This document shows positions 50,545 through 58,322 of a DNA stretch of 64,000 bases, in pieces. The DNA lies in assembly GCA_031409515.1 (NCBI GenBank), contig JANNXJ010000004.1, forward strand, positions 1 to 64,000, in the 5' to 3' direction. Source of the stretch: SHZI01 sp031409515. Lineage in GTDB: Bacteria > Pseudomonadota > Gammaproteobacteria > Steroidobacterales > GCA-2729495. Both the position numbers and the translations under genes were made by a program. The notes under the pieces are model-generated. The model worked only from the letters and a program-made list of their open reading frames with translations. It was not told the DNA's origin and did not search any database. Positions within the stretch are counted from its first letter, which is position 1. Every line of letters begins with the position of its first letter.

Positions 50545-51177
50545 CTAGTGCTCCCGCACGCTGCCCGGCTGCTTGAGTGGCTGGATACCGAGCTGGCGCA
50601 GCAGGCGGCCTGCCCGCCGGCTGCCGGTGGTCAGCCAGTTCTCGTAGAGACGGAGCACGTCCTGATCCCGGCCGGCATTGCTGGCGTGGCGCACGTCATT
50701 GAGGACATCAACCACCTCGCCGAACTTGGCGGCGAGCTCGGCAAAGACCGGCGCAAAGGCGCGGCCCCGGGGATTGGCTGGCAGCGCGAGGGAGAGGGTG
50801 TGGTACGCACCCCCGCCCATGCGCACGTAGTAGCCGATGCCGACCGCCTTCCGGTCCAGGCCTTCGGCCATGAAGCCGGCGACAAACAGCGCCACATCGC
50901 CCAGGTGCTGGAGCGTGGCATTCCGGCTTTCGTCGGTGGGGGCCGCCGCTGCGTCGGCCAGCATGAGAGCGAGGGGCTTCGGCGCGATGCCGCGCTCCGC
51001 CTTGTCGTGGAGGGCTTCGGAGCGGGAGAACAGGGTCAGGAGATTCACGACGTAGTGGGCCGTGTGGCTCTCCATGGCCAGCCGGTTCGAAGCCATGGCC
51101 GCATCAACGGAGTCGCGAAAGTACTCCTGAAGACTCGGCACCGGAATGACTCCGGAATCAGGTTCGGAGACGGCCAT
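50545..51177 (-). CDS. Unknown protein, partner of the 49863-50540 gene
   Basis: 210 residues from the ATG at 51177 (a TTG at 51183 is also open). Mostly helical, no membrane segment and no family I recognise. Segments: 'LQEYFRDSVDAAMASNRLAMESHTAHYVVNLLTLFSRSEALHD', 'LGDVALFVAGFMAEGLDRKAVGIGYYVRMGGGAYHTLS' and 'VVDVLNDVRHASNAGRDQDVLRLYENWLTTGS'. It sits 71 nt downstream of the sheath-like gene and 4 nt upstream of the next unknown gene, suggesting co-expression. Confidence 0.75.
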   Translation of the reverse strand: MAVSEPDSGVIPVPSLQEYFRDSVDAAMASNRLAMESHTAHYVVNLLTLFSRSEALHDKAERGIAPKPLALMLADAAAAPTDESRNATLQHLGDVALFVAGFMAEGLDRKAVGIGYYVRMGGGAYHTLSLALPANPRGRAFAPVFAELAAKFGEVVDVLNDVRHASNAGRDQDVLRLYENWLTTGSRRAGRLLRQLGIQPLKQPGSVREH

Positions 51178-51248
51178 GGGCAAAAGTTATACCGCTGCGG
51201 GGCCGCCGACAACGTGATCCGGGTCACGGGCTGGCAACGCGGCGTGCT

Positions 51249-52796
51249 TCAGGCCGAGAGACTTTGCCCCGGTTGCCAGGCAATTTCACTGATCCGGCAG
51301 TCAGCCGCGTCATGTTCGAAACGGAAGGCTACAAAGTCGCCGGGACGGGTCAGCGCCAGCCCGACAACAAACGACAGCCCGGAGCCCTGGGAGTTGGTGT
51401 CCTGGTCGCACTTGACATAGAACGGCGAGTGGGTCGCATCAACCGCCAGAAACCCCGCAGCCGCAGACTCTGTCAGGTACCGCGCGACCTGGGTCGCCAC
51501 AGCGCGCCAGGTTTCCGCGTCACCCTTCTGCACCGCTGCCCAGCGCGTGCTCCGGGCAATCGTGCCAGCCGTCAACACTGCCCGCCGGCGCACACTCAGC
51601 TGCTGCCACTCCCGCCGGGAACTGTGGCTGCGGGCGAGCGTGACATTACCGCTGAACGAGATGAACCCCGGCGCCGCACCACGGAGCACGTTGACACCAC
51701 GCCGTGCCAGCAACGCGGCCTGTTCGTCATCGGGCTCGACCGCTACCCGCGCACGGGAACGCAAGAGCACCGTCTCTGCGGGACTCCCCGACGCCAGCAT
51801 GCCGGCGATGGCGCCGATGGCGCTCAGTGACCGGACCCGACGCCCGTCGGTCGCGATCTCGGTGAGCTGCGGAAAATAGGTAATGATGTTGGGGCTGGCT
51901 AACACGGAGGCACTCTGACTCCTCGTTACGTCTTCCACCCGGGACCAGCTGGCCGGCGGATCGAGCAGCAGCATGGCGTTGCGGCGCGCGCAGTAGCGCT
52001 CGGCAACGAAGATGCCCACGGGCCCCACGTCGGCTTTGGGCGCGCCAGACAGCAGGCACACAAGATCGACGTTGGCGACCTGCTCGAGGGCATGAATGCC
52101 GGTGGCGTCTTCTGCCGAGCCGATGAGGTCGTAGTCGCTGGGTGGAGCCGCGGACCGCCAGTCGCCCCGGCCGGGCACATAGCCAATGGGGCCAAACCCG
52201 GTGGCCCCGGACGTCAGAAAGGGCCGCGCCCGGGGTGCGTCGCCCTGCAAGCGGACCAGAGCAGAGTCCGCCAGCGCCTCGCCGATGAAGGCGTCATCGT
52301 CGGCGGCGACGGTCACCGCGCGCCAGGTTTCCTGCTCCTCCACCAGCGGATTGGCCGGGGAACGGATCCGCTGCACCGTGAGATTGAAGCGCCAGAGGTC
52401 CGCCGGGGGAATGCCGTCGTAGTCCACGGTGGCCCGCAGGTACTCCAGGGGCCCCGGGTTGACGGCGTCCAGGTCGAGTGTGCCGCCGGGACCCGGCAGA
52501 GTAATGCGGCTGGGCCGGCCGGACCGCGGCACCCGCACGACGACGGCCTGGCGGCCGCCGTTGTCGAAGAACTGACCCAGGATCCACTCGAGCCGGCTGC
52601 GTTCAGCCGGAGAGCCGAAGCGGCGACGGAACTCGGCGACGCTCTCGATGACGACAGGGATATTGGCGGGGCCCCGGGGGGCCGGGCCAACGAAGGCAGT
52701 GACAGTTTCGCGGCGGAGCGGGATCGGCTCCTCGCCGGCAGGAGATTCAATGACTCGAATCCCGGCTCCTGAGAGTTCGGGCAACAGTGGGCGCAT
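51249..52796 (-). CDS. Orphan phage-tail-sheath-like protein
   Basis: 515 residues. The N-terminus 'GAGIRVIESPAGEEPIPLRRETVTAFVGPAPRGPANIPVVIESVAEFRRRFG' is the sheath signature (typically SPGVYIEE..., TAFVG.A.RGP.N.P..V.S..EF...FG). The C-terminal part includes 'VNVLRGAAPGFISFSGNVTLA' and 'AVDATHSPFYVKCDQDTNS', matching the closing domain of sheath proteins. No tube, baseplate, ATPase or spike gene is in the window. The ATG at 52796 lies 50 nt inside the end of the rhomboid gene, a large overlap. It may serve a remote contractile apparatus or a sheath-derived cellular structure. Confidence 0.85.
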   Translation of the reverse strand: MRPLLPELSGAGIRVIESPAGEEPIPLRRETVTAFVGPAPRGPANIPVVIESVAEFRRRFGSPAERSRLEWILGQFFDNGGRQAVVVRVPRSGRPSRITLPGPGGTLDLDAVNPGPLEYLRATVDYDGIPPADLWRFNLTVQRIRSPANPLVEEQETWRAVTVAADDDAFIGEALADSALVRLQGDAPRARPFLTSGATGFGPIGYVPGRGDWRSAAPPSDYDLIGSAEDATGIHALEQVANVDLVCLLSGAPKADVGPVGIFVAERYCARRNAMLLLDPPASWSRVEDVTRSQSASVLASPNIITYFPQLTEIATDGRRVRSLSAIGAIAGMLASGSPAETVLLRSRARVAVEPDDEQAALLARRGVNVLRGAAPGFISFSGNVTLARSHSSRREWQQLSVRRRAVLTAGTIARSTRWAAVQKGDAETWRAVATQVARYLTESAAAGFLAVDATHSPFYVKCDQDTNSQGSGLSFVVGLALTRPGDFVAFRFEHDAADCRISEIAWQPGQSLSA

Positions 52797-53442
52797 CCGC
52801 AGACAACAACGCCATCGAGTGTAGCATCGGGGCCAGCAGCAGGCCGCACACAAAGCCGCCGACATGGGCCTGAAAGGCCACGCCGCCCGGCACAATCTCC
52901 GACCAGTTCGAGTAGAGCAGCTGCAGGAGAAACCAGCTCACCAGCACAACCCAGGCAGGCAGCTCGACGACCCGCAGGGTGAGGAAGACGGGAAGAAGCA
53001 GGCGGAGCTCGGCCCGGGGGTGCAGGAAAAGGTAGGCGCCGAGTATCCCGGAGACGGCCCCGCTTGCCCCGACCATCGCCACGGCGGACGACGGCTCCAC
53101 CCAGGCCTGCGCGAGGGCTGCCGCCGCCCCGCAGGCCAGGAGCAGGACCGTAAAGCGGCCCGGCCCCAGCGTCTGCTCCACCTTCGGGCCGAAGACCCCC
53201 AGGAACAGCAGGTTGCCGAGCAGGTGCAGCCAGCCGGCATGGAGGAACTGGTAGGTAATCAGGGTGGCCGGGGGCGGAATGGCCAGCAGGACTCCGGCCC
53301 GCTCAACACCACCGAACAGCTCGCCGGGGACGAAGGCCAGTCCCGCTGGCACGAAGAAGGTGCCGGGCAACAGGAACAGCTGCCCCGCAAACACCAGCAG
53401 CAACAGGCCAAAGAACGTCAGGGTGGCAACGGGCATCGTCAC
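52747..53442 (-). CDS. Rhomboid-family intramembrane serine protease
   Basis: 231 residues, six or more helices. The catalytic Ser motif is 'MVGASGAVSGILGAYLF', and the partner His is in 'GVAFQAHVGGFVCGLLLAPML'. The 'HAGWLHLLGNLLFLGVFG' helix with its His/Asn pair precedes it. It cleaves substrates within the membrane; the substrate is unknown. GTG 53442 overlaps the stop of the L,D-transpeptidase gene; ATG 53436 is an alternative. Its 3' end overlaps the sheath-like gene by 50 nt. Confidence 0.92.
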   Translation of the reverse strand: MTMPVATLTFFGLLLLVFAGQLFLLPGTFFVPAGLAFVPGELFGGVERAGVLLAIPPPATLITYQFLHAGWLHLLGNLLFLGVFGPKVEQTLGPGRFTVLLLACGAAAALAQAWVEPSSAVAMVGASGAVSGILGAYLFLHPRAELRLLLPVFLTLRVVELPAWVVLVSWFLLQLLYSNWSEIVPGGVAFQAHVGGFVCGLLLAPMLHSMALLSADAPTVARTLRSRDSSH

Positions 53443-54554
53443 CGGGTGGCCGCATCAACCTCAACCGGGTAGGTCACGATGTTCTCCGTAGGCCGCGCCC
53501 GGGCGGCGACTGTCTGGGCGTCGGCGGCCGACTCCAGCAGCCGGACCGGAAAGCCCCGCCCCTCCTTCACGGTGGCGGCAACGAGTGCAGCATCGACGGT
53601 GATACCGGGAGCGCTGGCCGCTTTCTGGCCAGGCAGCGGCGGGTTGCCGGGCTTGCGCTTCTGGAGTTCCGTGGCGAACTGCCTGTCGAGCAGCGCCTGA
53701 AGATTGCGCGCGTCATCCTCCAGTGCGGGATGCGCCTCCAGATAGAGATTGCCGTCGCTCCACGCCAGCAGCTGGGGCTGGTTGACGATGCGCACCTTCG
53801 TGCCCACCGGTACCTGGCTGAACAGTGACTCGATGTCCTCGGGATAGAGCTGCACACAGCCGTGACTGACCCGCATGCCAATGCCCGAGGGCTTGTTGGT
53901 CCCGTGGATCAGGTAGGAGGGAAATCCGAGCCGCAGGGCGAAGGCGCCCAGGGGATTGTCCGGGCCGGCGGCCACCTGGGCAGGCAGTGGATCGCCGGCC
54001 TCTGCGTGCTCCTTGCGAATCGACGCGGGCACGGTCCACACGGGGTCCTTGACCTTGGACACAACCGTGGTCGTGCCAAGCGGCGTCGCCCAGCCCTCCC
54101 GGCCGATACCCACCGGATGGGTAACGACGACCGGCGCCTCACCGGGCGCTGCCTTCGGGTAGTAGAAGATCCGCTTGGTACCGATGTTCAGGACGATGCC
54201 CTCCCGGGGCGCGTCCGGGAGGATGAACTGGGTCGGCAGCACGATCCGCGTGCCGGCCCCGGGCAGCCAGGGGTCCACGCCCGGGTTGGCGTGCACGAGA
54301 TCGTCATAGCCCAGATCGTAGGCCCGGGCGATGTCGCTGAAGGTGTCCTCGTAACGGGCGCGGATGACCTGCATCTCGCCGACGACGCCGTTGCCGGGGC
54401 TCAGCACGAACCGGTCGCTGACGATCGGCGGAAGCTCTGTCGGCGCCTTGACGGCCTGGCCATGACGGTGGGCCCAATCCGGGGTTTTGAACAGCGCGCA
54501 GCCGCCAATGTTCAGCGCAGCCGCGAGCACGACGAGGCGGAGGAGTTGCTGCAT
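53439..54554 (-). CDS. LysM L,D-transpeptidase (ErfK/YbiS/YkuD), lipoprotein
   Basis: 371 residues. Lipobox 'LNIGGCALF' at the N-terminus (ATG 54554). A LysM-like segment 'RYEDTFSDIARAYDLGYDDLVHANPGVDPWLPGAGTRIVLP' binds peptidoglycan. The YkuD domain carries the active-site 'IHGTNKPSGIGMRVSHGCVQLYPEDIESLF' with catalytic Cys in SHGC. Such enzymes make L,D cross-links or attach lipoproteins to peptidoglycan. A C-terminal tail of about 100 residues is poorly defined. It follows the M48 lipoprotein gene by 8 nt. Confidence 0.93.
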   Translation of the reverse strand: MQQLLRLVVLAAALNIGGCALFKTPDWAHRHGQAVKAPTELPPIVSDRFVLSPGNGVVGEMQVIRARYEDTFSDIARAYDLGYDDLVHANPGVDPWLPGAGTRIVLPTQFILPDAPREGIVLNIGTKRIFYYPKAAPGEAPVVVTHPVGIGREGWATPLGTTTVVSKVKDPVWTVPASIRKEHAEAGDPLPAQVAAGPDNPLGAFALRLGFPSYLIHGTNKPSGIGMRVSHGCVQLYPEDIESLFSQVPVGTKVRIVNQPQLLAWSDGNLYLEAHPALEDDARNLQALLDRQFATELQKRKPGNPPLPGQKAASAPGITVDAALVAATVKEGRGFPVRLLESAADAQTVAARARPTENIVTYPVEVDAATR

Positions 54555-54562
54555 CCGTAAAC

Positions 54563-55333
54563 CTACCTCTGGCAATTGGGTTTCCTGCCTGCCGCCTGGG
54601 CGGCGTTGTAACGCTTCAGGGCTTCCGGCAGCTGCCTGACCAGATCCTGGATCCGGCTGTCGCCCGACGGGTGGGTCGAGAGAAACTGGGGCGGGCCGAG
54701 TTCGTTTTTGGCGGCCATGTTCTTCCACAGCTGGATGCTGGCGCTGGGATTGAAGCCTGCATCCGCCATGTAGTTGAGCCCGATGGTGTCCGCTTCGGTT
54801 TCGTTGGCGCGGCTGAAGGGCAGACTGAGGCCCAGCTGCGCGCCCATGGACACCAGATCGCCAACCCCGGGGCCGGCACCGAGGACTGCCGTGCCGAGGA
54901 TCACACCGCCCTGGGTTGTGGCTTCCCGGTTGGCCCGCTTGAGCGAGTGCTGGAGCGTCACGTGGGCCACCTCGTGCCCAATGACAGCGGCCAGTTGGTC
55001 CTGGTTCTCGGCCACGGCGAGCAGTCCGGTGTACACGCCGATGCGCCCGCCGGGCATGGCGAAGGCATTGATGTCGTCACTCTCGAAGAGCACGACTTCC
55101 CAGTCCTCCTCCGAGTAGGGCTTCTCCAGTTGCTGGACGATGTCGGCCGACACGCAATTGACATAGGCGATCTGCCTGGCATCCGTGGCCGCCGGGGTCT
55201 GGGCCCGCATCTCCTGGAACACCTGCCCCGATTCCGACTCGAGCTCCGACTCGGAGTAGATGGGGAGGGAGCAGGCGCTGAGCAGCAGCGTGGCCAGGAG
55301 TAGGGGCAGGACGAGGGTCAGGCGCGGGTGCAT
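54563..55333 (-). CDS. M48 family metalloprotease lipoprotein (BepA/LoiP-like)
   Basis: 256 residues. Lipobox 'LLLSACSLP'. The zinc-protease core is 'LAAVIGHEVAHVTLQHSLKRANRE' (HEVAH), with the third ligand region in 'SRANETEADTIGLNYMADAGF'. The later 'LSTHPSGDSRIQDL' loop is also typical. Periplasmic quality-control protease at the outer membrane; substrate unknown. It appears to be the first gene of a six-gene envelope-flavoured run (M48, LysM transpeptidase, rhomboid, sheath, two unknowns). Confidence 0.93.
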   Translation of the reverse strand: MHPRLTLVLPLLLATLLLSACSLPIYSESELESESGQVFQEMRAQTPAATDARQIAYVNCVSADIVQQLEKPYSEEDWEVVLFESDDINAFAMPGGRIGVYTGLLAVAENQDQLAAVIGHEVAHVTLQHSLKRANREATTQGGVILGTAVLGAGPGVGDLVSMGAQLGLSLPFSRANETEADTIGLNYMADAGFNPSASIQLWKNMAAKNELGPPQFLSTHPSGDSRIQDLVRQLPEALKRYNAAQAAGRKPNCQR

Positions 55334-55502
55334 GGCGGGGATTATCCGGCCTGGCCGGCGTCAGGGAAAGCGGGCTGGCCGGGTATCGAGGGACAAACGG
55401 ACTCTGGCCACCTGAGTGTGGCGGGGAACCTTTGGGTACCTGAGGCGGTCCACAGCCGAGTCGGTCCTGCAACGGGCGCCGTCCAGTCACCGGGGAAACA
55501 CG

Positions 55503-55862
55503 ATGCTGAATACCACGAGCGCGTTTGCGGGCCTTTTGATTGCCCTGGGCGTCGGCGCCTTTGTCACGTCCTCCAGCCCCACTGCCCTGCTCCCGGCCTA
55601 TGTGGGGGGGGTGCTGCTGGCCGTCAGCGGACTCTCGATTGCCTTTGCAGCAGCCAGCAAGCCCCTGAACACCGTCGCCATGGTGGTCGCGCTGCTGGGG
55701 GCGCTGGCCCCGGCGGCGGCGCTGCTGAACCGGGCCAGCCAGATGAGCCCCCTGGCGCTGACAGTGAACGTGGGAATGCTGACGCTCTGCGCGGCCCTGT
55801 TCATCCTGCACGTCCGCTGGTATCTGCAGTCGCGGCGCGCCGCAGCGCCCGCTGCAGGCTAA
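55503..55862 (+). CDS. Small four-helix membrane protein, unknown
   Basis: 119 residues with four hydrophobic segments: 'AFAGLLIALGVGAFVTS', 'LLPAYVGGVLLAVSGLSIAF', 'TVAMVVALLGALAPAAALL' and 'LTVNVGMLTLCAALFILHVRWYL'. A short basic tail follows. No functional motif. ATG 55503 was chosen because the coding pattern begins there; GGGGAAA is 7-8 nt upstream. It stands alone on the plus strand, convergent with sohB. Confidence 0.72.
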   Translation: MLNTTSAFAGLLIALGVGAFVTSSSPTALLPAYVGGVLLAVSGLSIAFAAASKPLNTVAMVVALLGALAPAAALLNRASQMSPLALTVNVGMLTLCAALFILHVRWYLQSRRAAAPAAG

Positions 55863-55866
55863 GGCT

Positions 55867-56892
55867 TCAGGGAAAGCGGCCGTTCAGGTCCCGCTGGGAC
55901 ACCCAGGCAGCGGCTTCGTCGGCCCCGGCCCGCATGGCGGACAGCACGCGCTGCTGCAGCGTGGGACGGGCCCTGAAGGTGAGCCGGAAAACGTCCGCCG
56001 ACTCGGTGGCCCGCTGCAGGTAGTCGTCGCTGGTTTCCACGGCGTCCACCAGCTTCAGTTCCAGGGCTCGTGAGCCGTACCAGTGCTCGCCCGTGGCCAC
56101 CGCCTCGATATCGAGGCCTGGCCGGTAGGTCGTTACCACCTGCTTGAAGAGCGCGTGCACTTCCTCGAGCTCCTCACGCAATTTAGCCCGGTCGGCATCG
56201 GTGTTCTCGCCGAACATGGTGACCGTGCGCTTGTAGCGCCCCGCGGTGATCTGCTCGAAGTCCACGCCCCGCGCCTCCAGCAGGCGGTGGAAATTCGGTA
56301 CCTGGGCAATCACCCCAATGGAGCCGATCACGGCAAAGGGGGCCGCGACGATCCGGTTGGCAACGCAGGCCATGAGGTAGCCGCCGCTGGCGGCGCCCTT
56401 GTCGACGATGGCGGTGAGGGGAATCTCTTTGTCCCGCAGGCGCTTCAGCTGGGAGGCGGCCAGCCCGTGCTCATGCACGGCGCCGCCGAAGTTTTCCAGG
56501 CACAGCACCACCTCGTCCGTCTTGCTGGCCACGCCAAGAATGGCGCTGATCTCCTCCCGCAGCGCCGGGACTGCAGTGGCCCGGATGTCACCCTTGAACT
56601 CCAGGACATACACCCGGCGCCGGGCGTCGGTGCCCTGGGCATGGTCCTCAAGTTTCCGCTGCTTCTTCTCCTGCTTCAGTTCCGTCTTGCGCTCGGCCTT
56701 GCTGAGCAAGGCGTGGCGTAACTGCTGACGCAGGTCCCGGTATTTGTCGTTGAGCTTCTCAACCTTGAGGCCCCCGGCGGCTGGCCCTTTGCGGGACAGG
56801 CCCACCGAGAGCGCGACGATGGCCGCCACCGCGGCAACCACAGTGACCGCCTTGGCGAGAAAGAGGCCGTAGTCGAGCAGGAACTGGACCAT
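55867..56892 (-). CDS. sohB: SohB-type S49 protease
   Basis: 341 residues, membrane-anchored by an N-terminal helix ('LFLAKAVTVVAAVAAIVALSVG'). The S49 peptidase domain starts with 'RRRVYVLEFKGDIRATAVPALREEISAI'. The catalytic Ser lies in 'VDKGAASGGYLMACVANRIVA', and the lysine partner in 'AGRYKRTVTMFGENT'. The SohB_N domain precedes it. It degrades membrane or periplasmic peptides, such as signal-peptide remnants. It follows lipA by 11 nt on the same strand, so the two are probably co-transcribed. Confidence 0.93.
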   Translation of the reverse strand: MVQFLLDYGLFLAKAVTVVAAVAAIVALSVGLSRKGPAAGGLKVEKLNDKYRDLRQQLRHALLSKAERKTELKQEKKQRKLEDHAQGTDARRRVYVLEFKGDIRATAVPALREEISAILGVASKTDEVVLCLENFGGAVHEHGLAASQLKRLRDKEIPLTAIVDKGAASGGYLMACVANRIVAAPFAVIGSIGVIAQVPNFHRLLEARGVDFEQITAGRYKRTVTMFGENTDADRAKLREELEEVHALFKQVVTTYRPGLDIEAVATGEHWYGSRALELKLVDAVETSDDYLQRATESADVFRLTFRARPTLQQRVLSAMRAGADEAAAWVSQRDLNGRFP

Positions 56893-56903
56893 CGCGGGAC
56901 GGG

Positions 56904-57926
56904 TCAGCCGGCCGGCAGGCCGGCGTTATTGCGCTCAAGGGCGCGCTCGGCACGATAGCTGGAGCGGACCAGGGGCCCGGCCACGACTTCCACAAAGCCC
57001 TTGTCGAGTCCTCGCTGCCGGTAAGCTGCAAATTCATCCGGGTGCACGTACTGCCGGACGGGCAGGTGGTTGGCCGTGGGGCGCAGATACTGGCCGAGGG
57101 TCAGCAGGTCGACACCAGCGTGGCGCAGATCAGTCATGGCCTCGGCCACTTCATCCGCCGTCTCGCCGAGACCGAGCATGAGGCTGCTCTTGATGAGCAC
57201 CATTGGATCGGTCGCCTTGGCATGCGCGAGGACCTGCAGGGACTGGTCGTATCCCGCCCGGGGATCCCGCACCTCCGGCGTCAGCCGACGGACCGTTTCC
57301 AGGTTGTGGGCAAACACGGCGACGCCGGAGTTGACCACGGTGGCGACAGCAGCGAGGTTGCCGGCAAAGTCCGGCGTCAGTGCCTCCACGGCCGTGCCCG
57401 GATTGCGCGCGCGGATGGCGCGGACGCAGTCGGCGTAGTGGCCTGCCCCGCCGTCCTGGAGATCGTCCCGGTCGACCGACGTGAGGACCACATACTTGAG
57501 ACCCATGATCTCCACGGACCGGGCGGCATTGTCCGGCTCCCCGGTGTCCAGCCAGCCCCGCGGATTGCCCGTGTCGACGGCACAGAAGCGGCAGGCCCGG
57601 GTGCACACGTGCCCCATGAGCATGATGGTGGCGGTGCCGGCGTTCCAGCACTCCCCGATGTTGGGGCACATGGACTCCTCGCACACCGTGGCCAGGCGGT
57701 GCTCGTGGACCGTCCGCTGCACGTCGGCATAGCGGCCGCCGGACACGAGGCGGACCCGCAGCCAGTCCGGCTTGCGGCCCAGATTGGGTTCCGCATGGTC
57801 GGGTTCAGCCCGGTCGGCCCCGGGACCCGGGGCACGCTGCTTCACGCCGTTGCGAATGGCGGTAAAGCCGGCGGCGGTGGTGTACTTCGCACCGCTTTCG
57901 ATAGGAATGCCCTTGAAGGAGGTCAT
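56904..57926 (-). CDS. lipA: Lipoyl synthase LipA
   Basis: 340 residues. Radical-SAM enzyme that inserts two sulfurs into protein-bound octanoate to give lipoate. The auxiliary cluster CX4CX5C is 'CEESMCPNIGEC', and the radical-SAM CX3CX2C is 'CTRACRFC'. The conserved C-terminal RSSY is present in 'VAGPLVRSSYRAE'. ATG 57926 (MTSFKGIPIESGAK) has AAGGAGG just upstream of it and was preferred to an open extension to 58007. The N-terminal ~55 residues before the core are longer and more charged than usual. lipB is not in the window. Confidence 0.95.
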   Translation of the reverse strand: MTSFKGIPIESGAKYTTAAGFTAIRNGVKQRAPGPGADRAEPDHAEPNLGRKPDWLRVRLVSGGRYADVQRTVHEHRLATVCEESMCPNIGECWNAGTATIMLMGHVCTRACRFCAVDTGNPRGWLDTGEPDNAARSVEIMGLKYVVLTSVDRDDLQDGGAGHYADCVRAIRARNPGTAVEALTPDFAGNLAAVATVVNSGVAVFAHNLETVRRLTPEVRDPRAGYDQSLQVLAHAKATDPMVLIKSSLMLGLGETADEVAEAMTDLRHAGVDLLTLGQYLRPTANHLPVRQYVHPDEFAAYRQRGLDKGFVEVVAGPLVRSSYRAERALERNNAGLPAG

Positions 57927-57989
57927 CTTTCCATTCTCGCACGGGCCGGGGCAGCCCGGCACAGGCGGCTCTCTGGTGTACTGCACCCC

Positions 57990-58018
57990 AAAAAAAAGAC
58001 CCGGCACAAGGCCGGGTC
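57990..58018 (-). terminator. Rho-independent terminator of the 65-residue gene
   Basis: On the minus strand: GACCCGGC paired with GCCGGGTC (plus-strand arms 57998-58005 and 58011-58018, 5-nt loop), followed by eight T (plus-strand A run 57990-57997). It lies 49 nt after the stop of the small gene at 58067-58264 and 64 nt before lipA, so it closes the small gene's transcript. Confidence 0.9.
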
Positions 58019-58066
58019 AATACAGGGGGAACCTAAAAATCAGACCACCACGTCAGCAGCACACAG

Positions 58067-58264
58067 CTAGTGAATTCTTGACCAGTTGAGGAGTTCCACT
58101 TCGTCCTCGTCCCGCTGAAAGTTCAGGGCGAGGACGGCCTCGATCTCCTTGGGTTCCAGCACCTGGTCCACGCCGTGGTTCAACTCCACCACGCCGCTGT
58201 ATTCATCGGCGAAGCCCGGCTCCTCAGAGCGCAGCAGGAAGCGGGTGTAGTACTTCGCGCGCAT
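58067..58264 (-). CDS. 65-residue acidic protein, unknown
   Basis: 65 residues: starts MRAKYYTRFLLRSEEPG, ends EVELLNWSRIH, with a strongly acidic middle (EPKEIEAVL, RDEDEVE). Codon use matches its neighbours, with G/C at nearly every third position. It has a private terminator 49 nt downstream. The ATG at 58264 has no clear ribosome site; the frame is open to 58414, but that part overlaps the neighbouring hydrolase gene and is low-complexity. No family recognised. Confidence 0.65.
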   Translation of the reverse strand: MRAKYYTRFLLRSEEPGFADEYSGVVELNHGVDQVLEPKEIEAVLALNFQRDEDEVELLNWSRIH

Positions 58265-58281
58265 GGTCTGAACGTTAGGGA

Positions 58282-58315
58282 AAAGCCCCCGGGGGTTCTG
58301 TGCGCGACCGCACAG
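58282..58315 (-). terminator. Probable terminator hairpins after the hydrolase gene
   Basis: Just after the stop of the 58323 gene (minus strand) come two hairpins: CTGTGCG with CGCACAG (58298-58304/58309-58315, 4-nt loop), then CCCCCGGGGG followed by CTTTT. The T-run is short, so termination may be partial and could let transcription continue into the small acidic gene. Confidence 0.5.
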
Positions 58316-58322
58316 ATTTGGG

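Noticed and set aside
51249..52796. Prophage or phage-tail island
   Set aside because: Only a sheath-like gene is present; neighbours are ordinary envelope genes and there are no integrase, capsid, tube or lysis genes.
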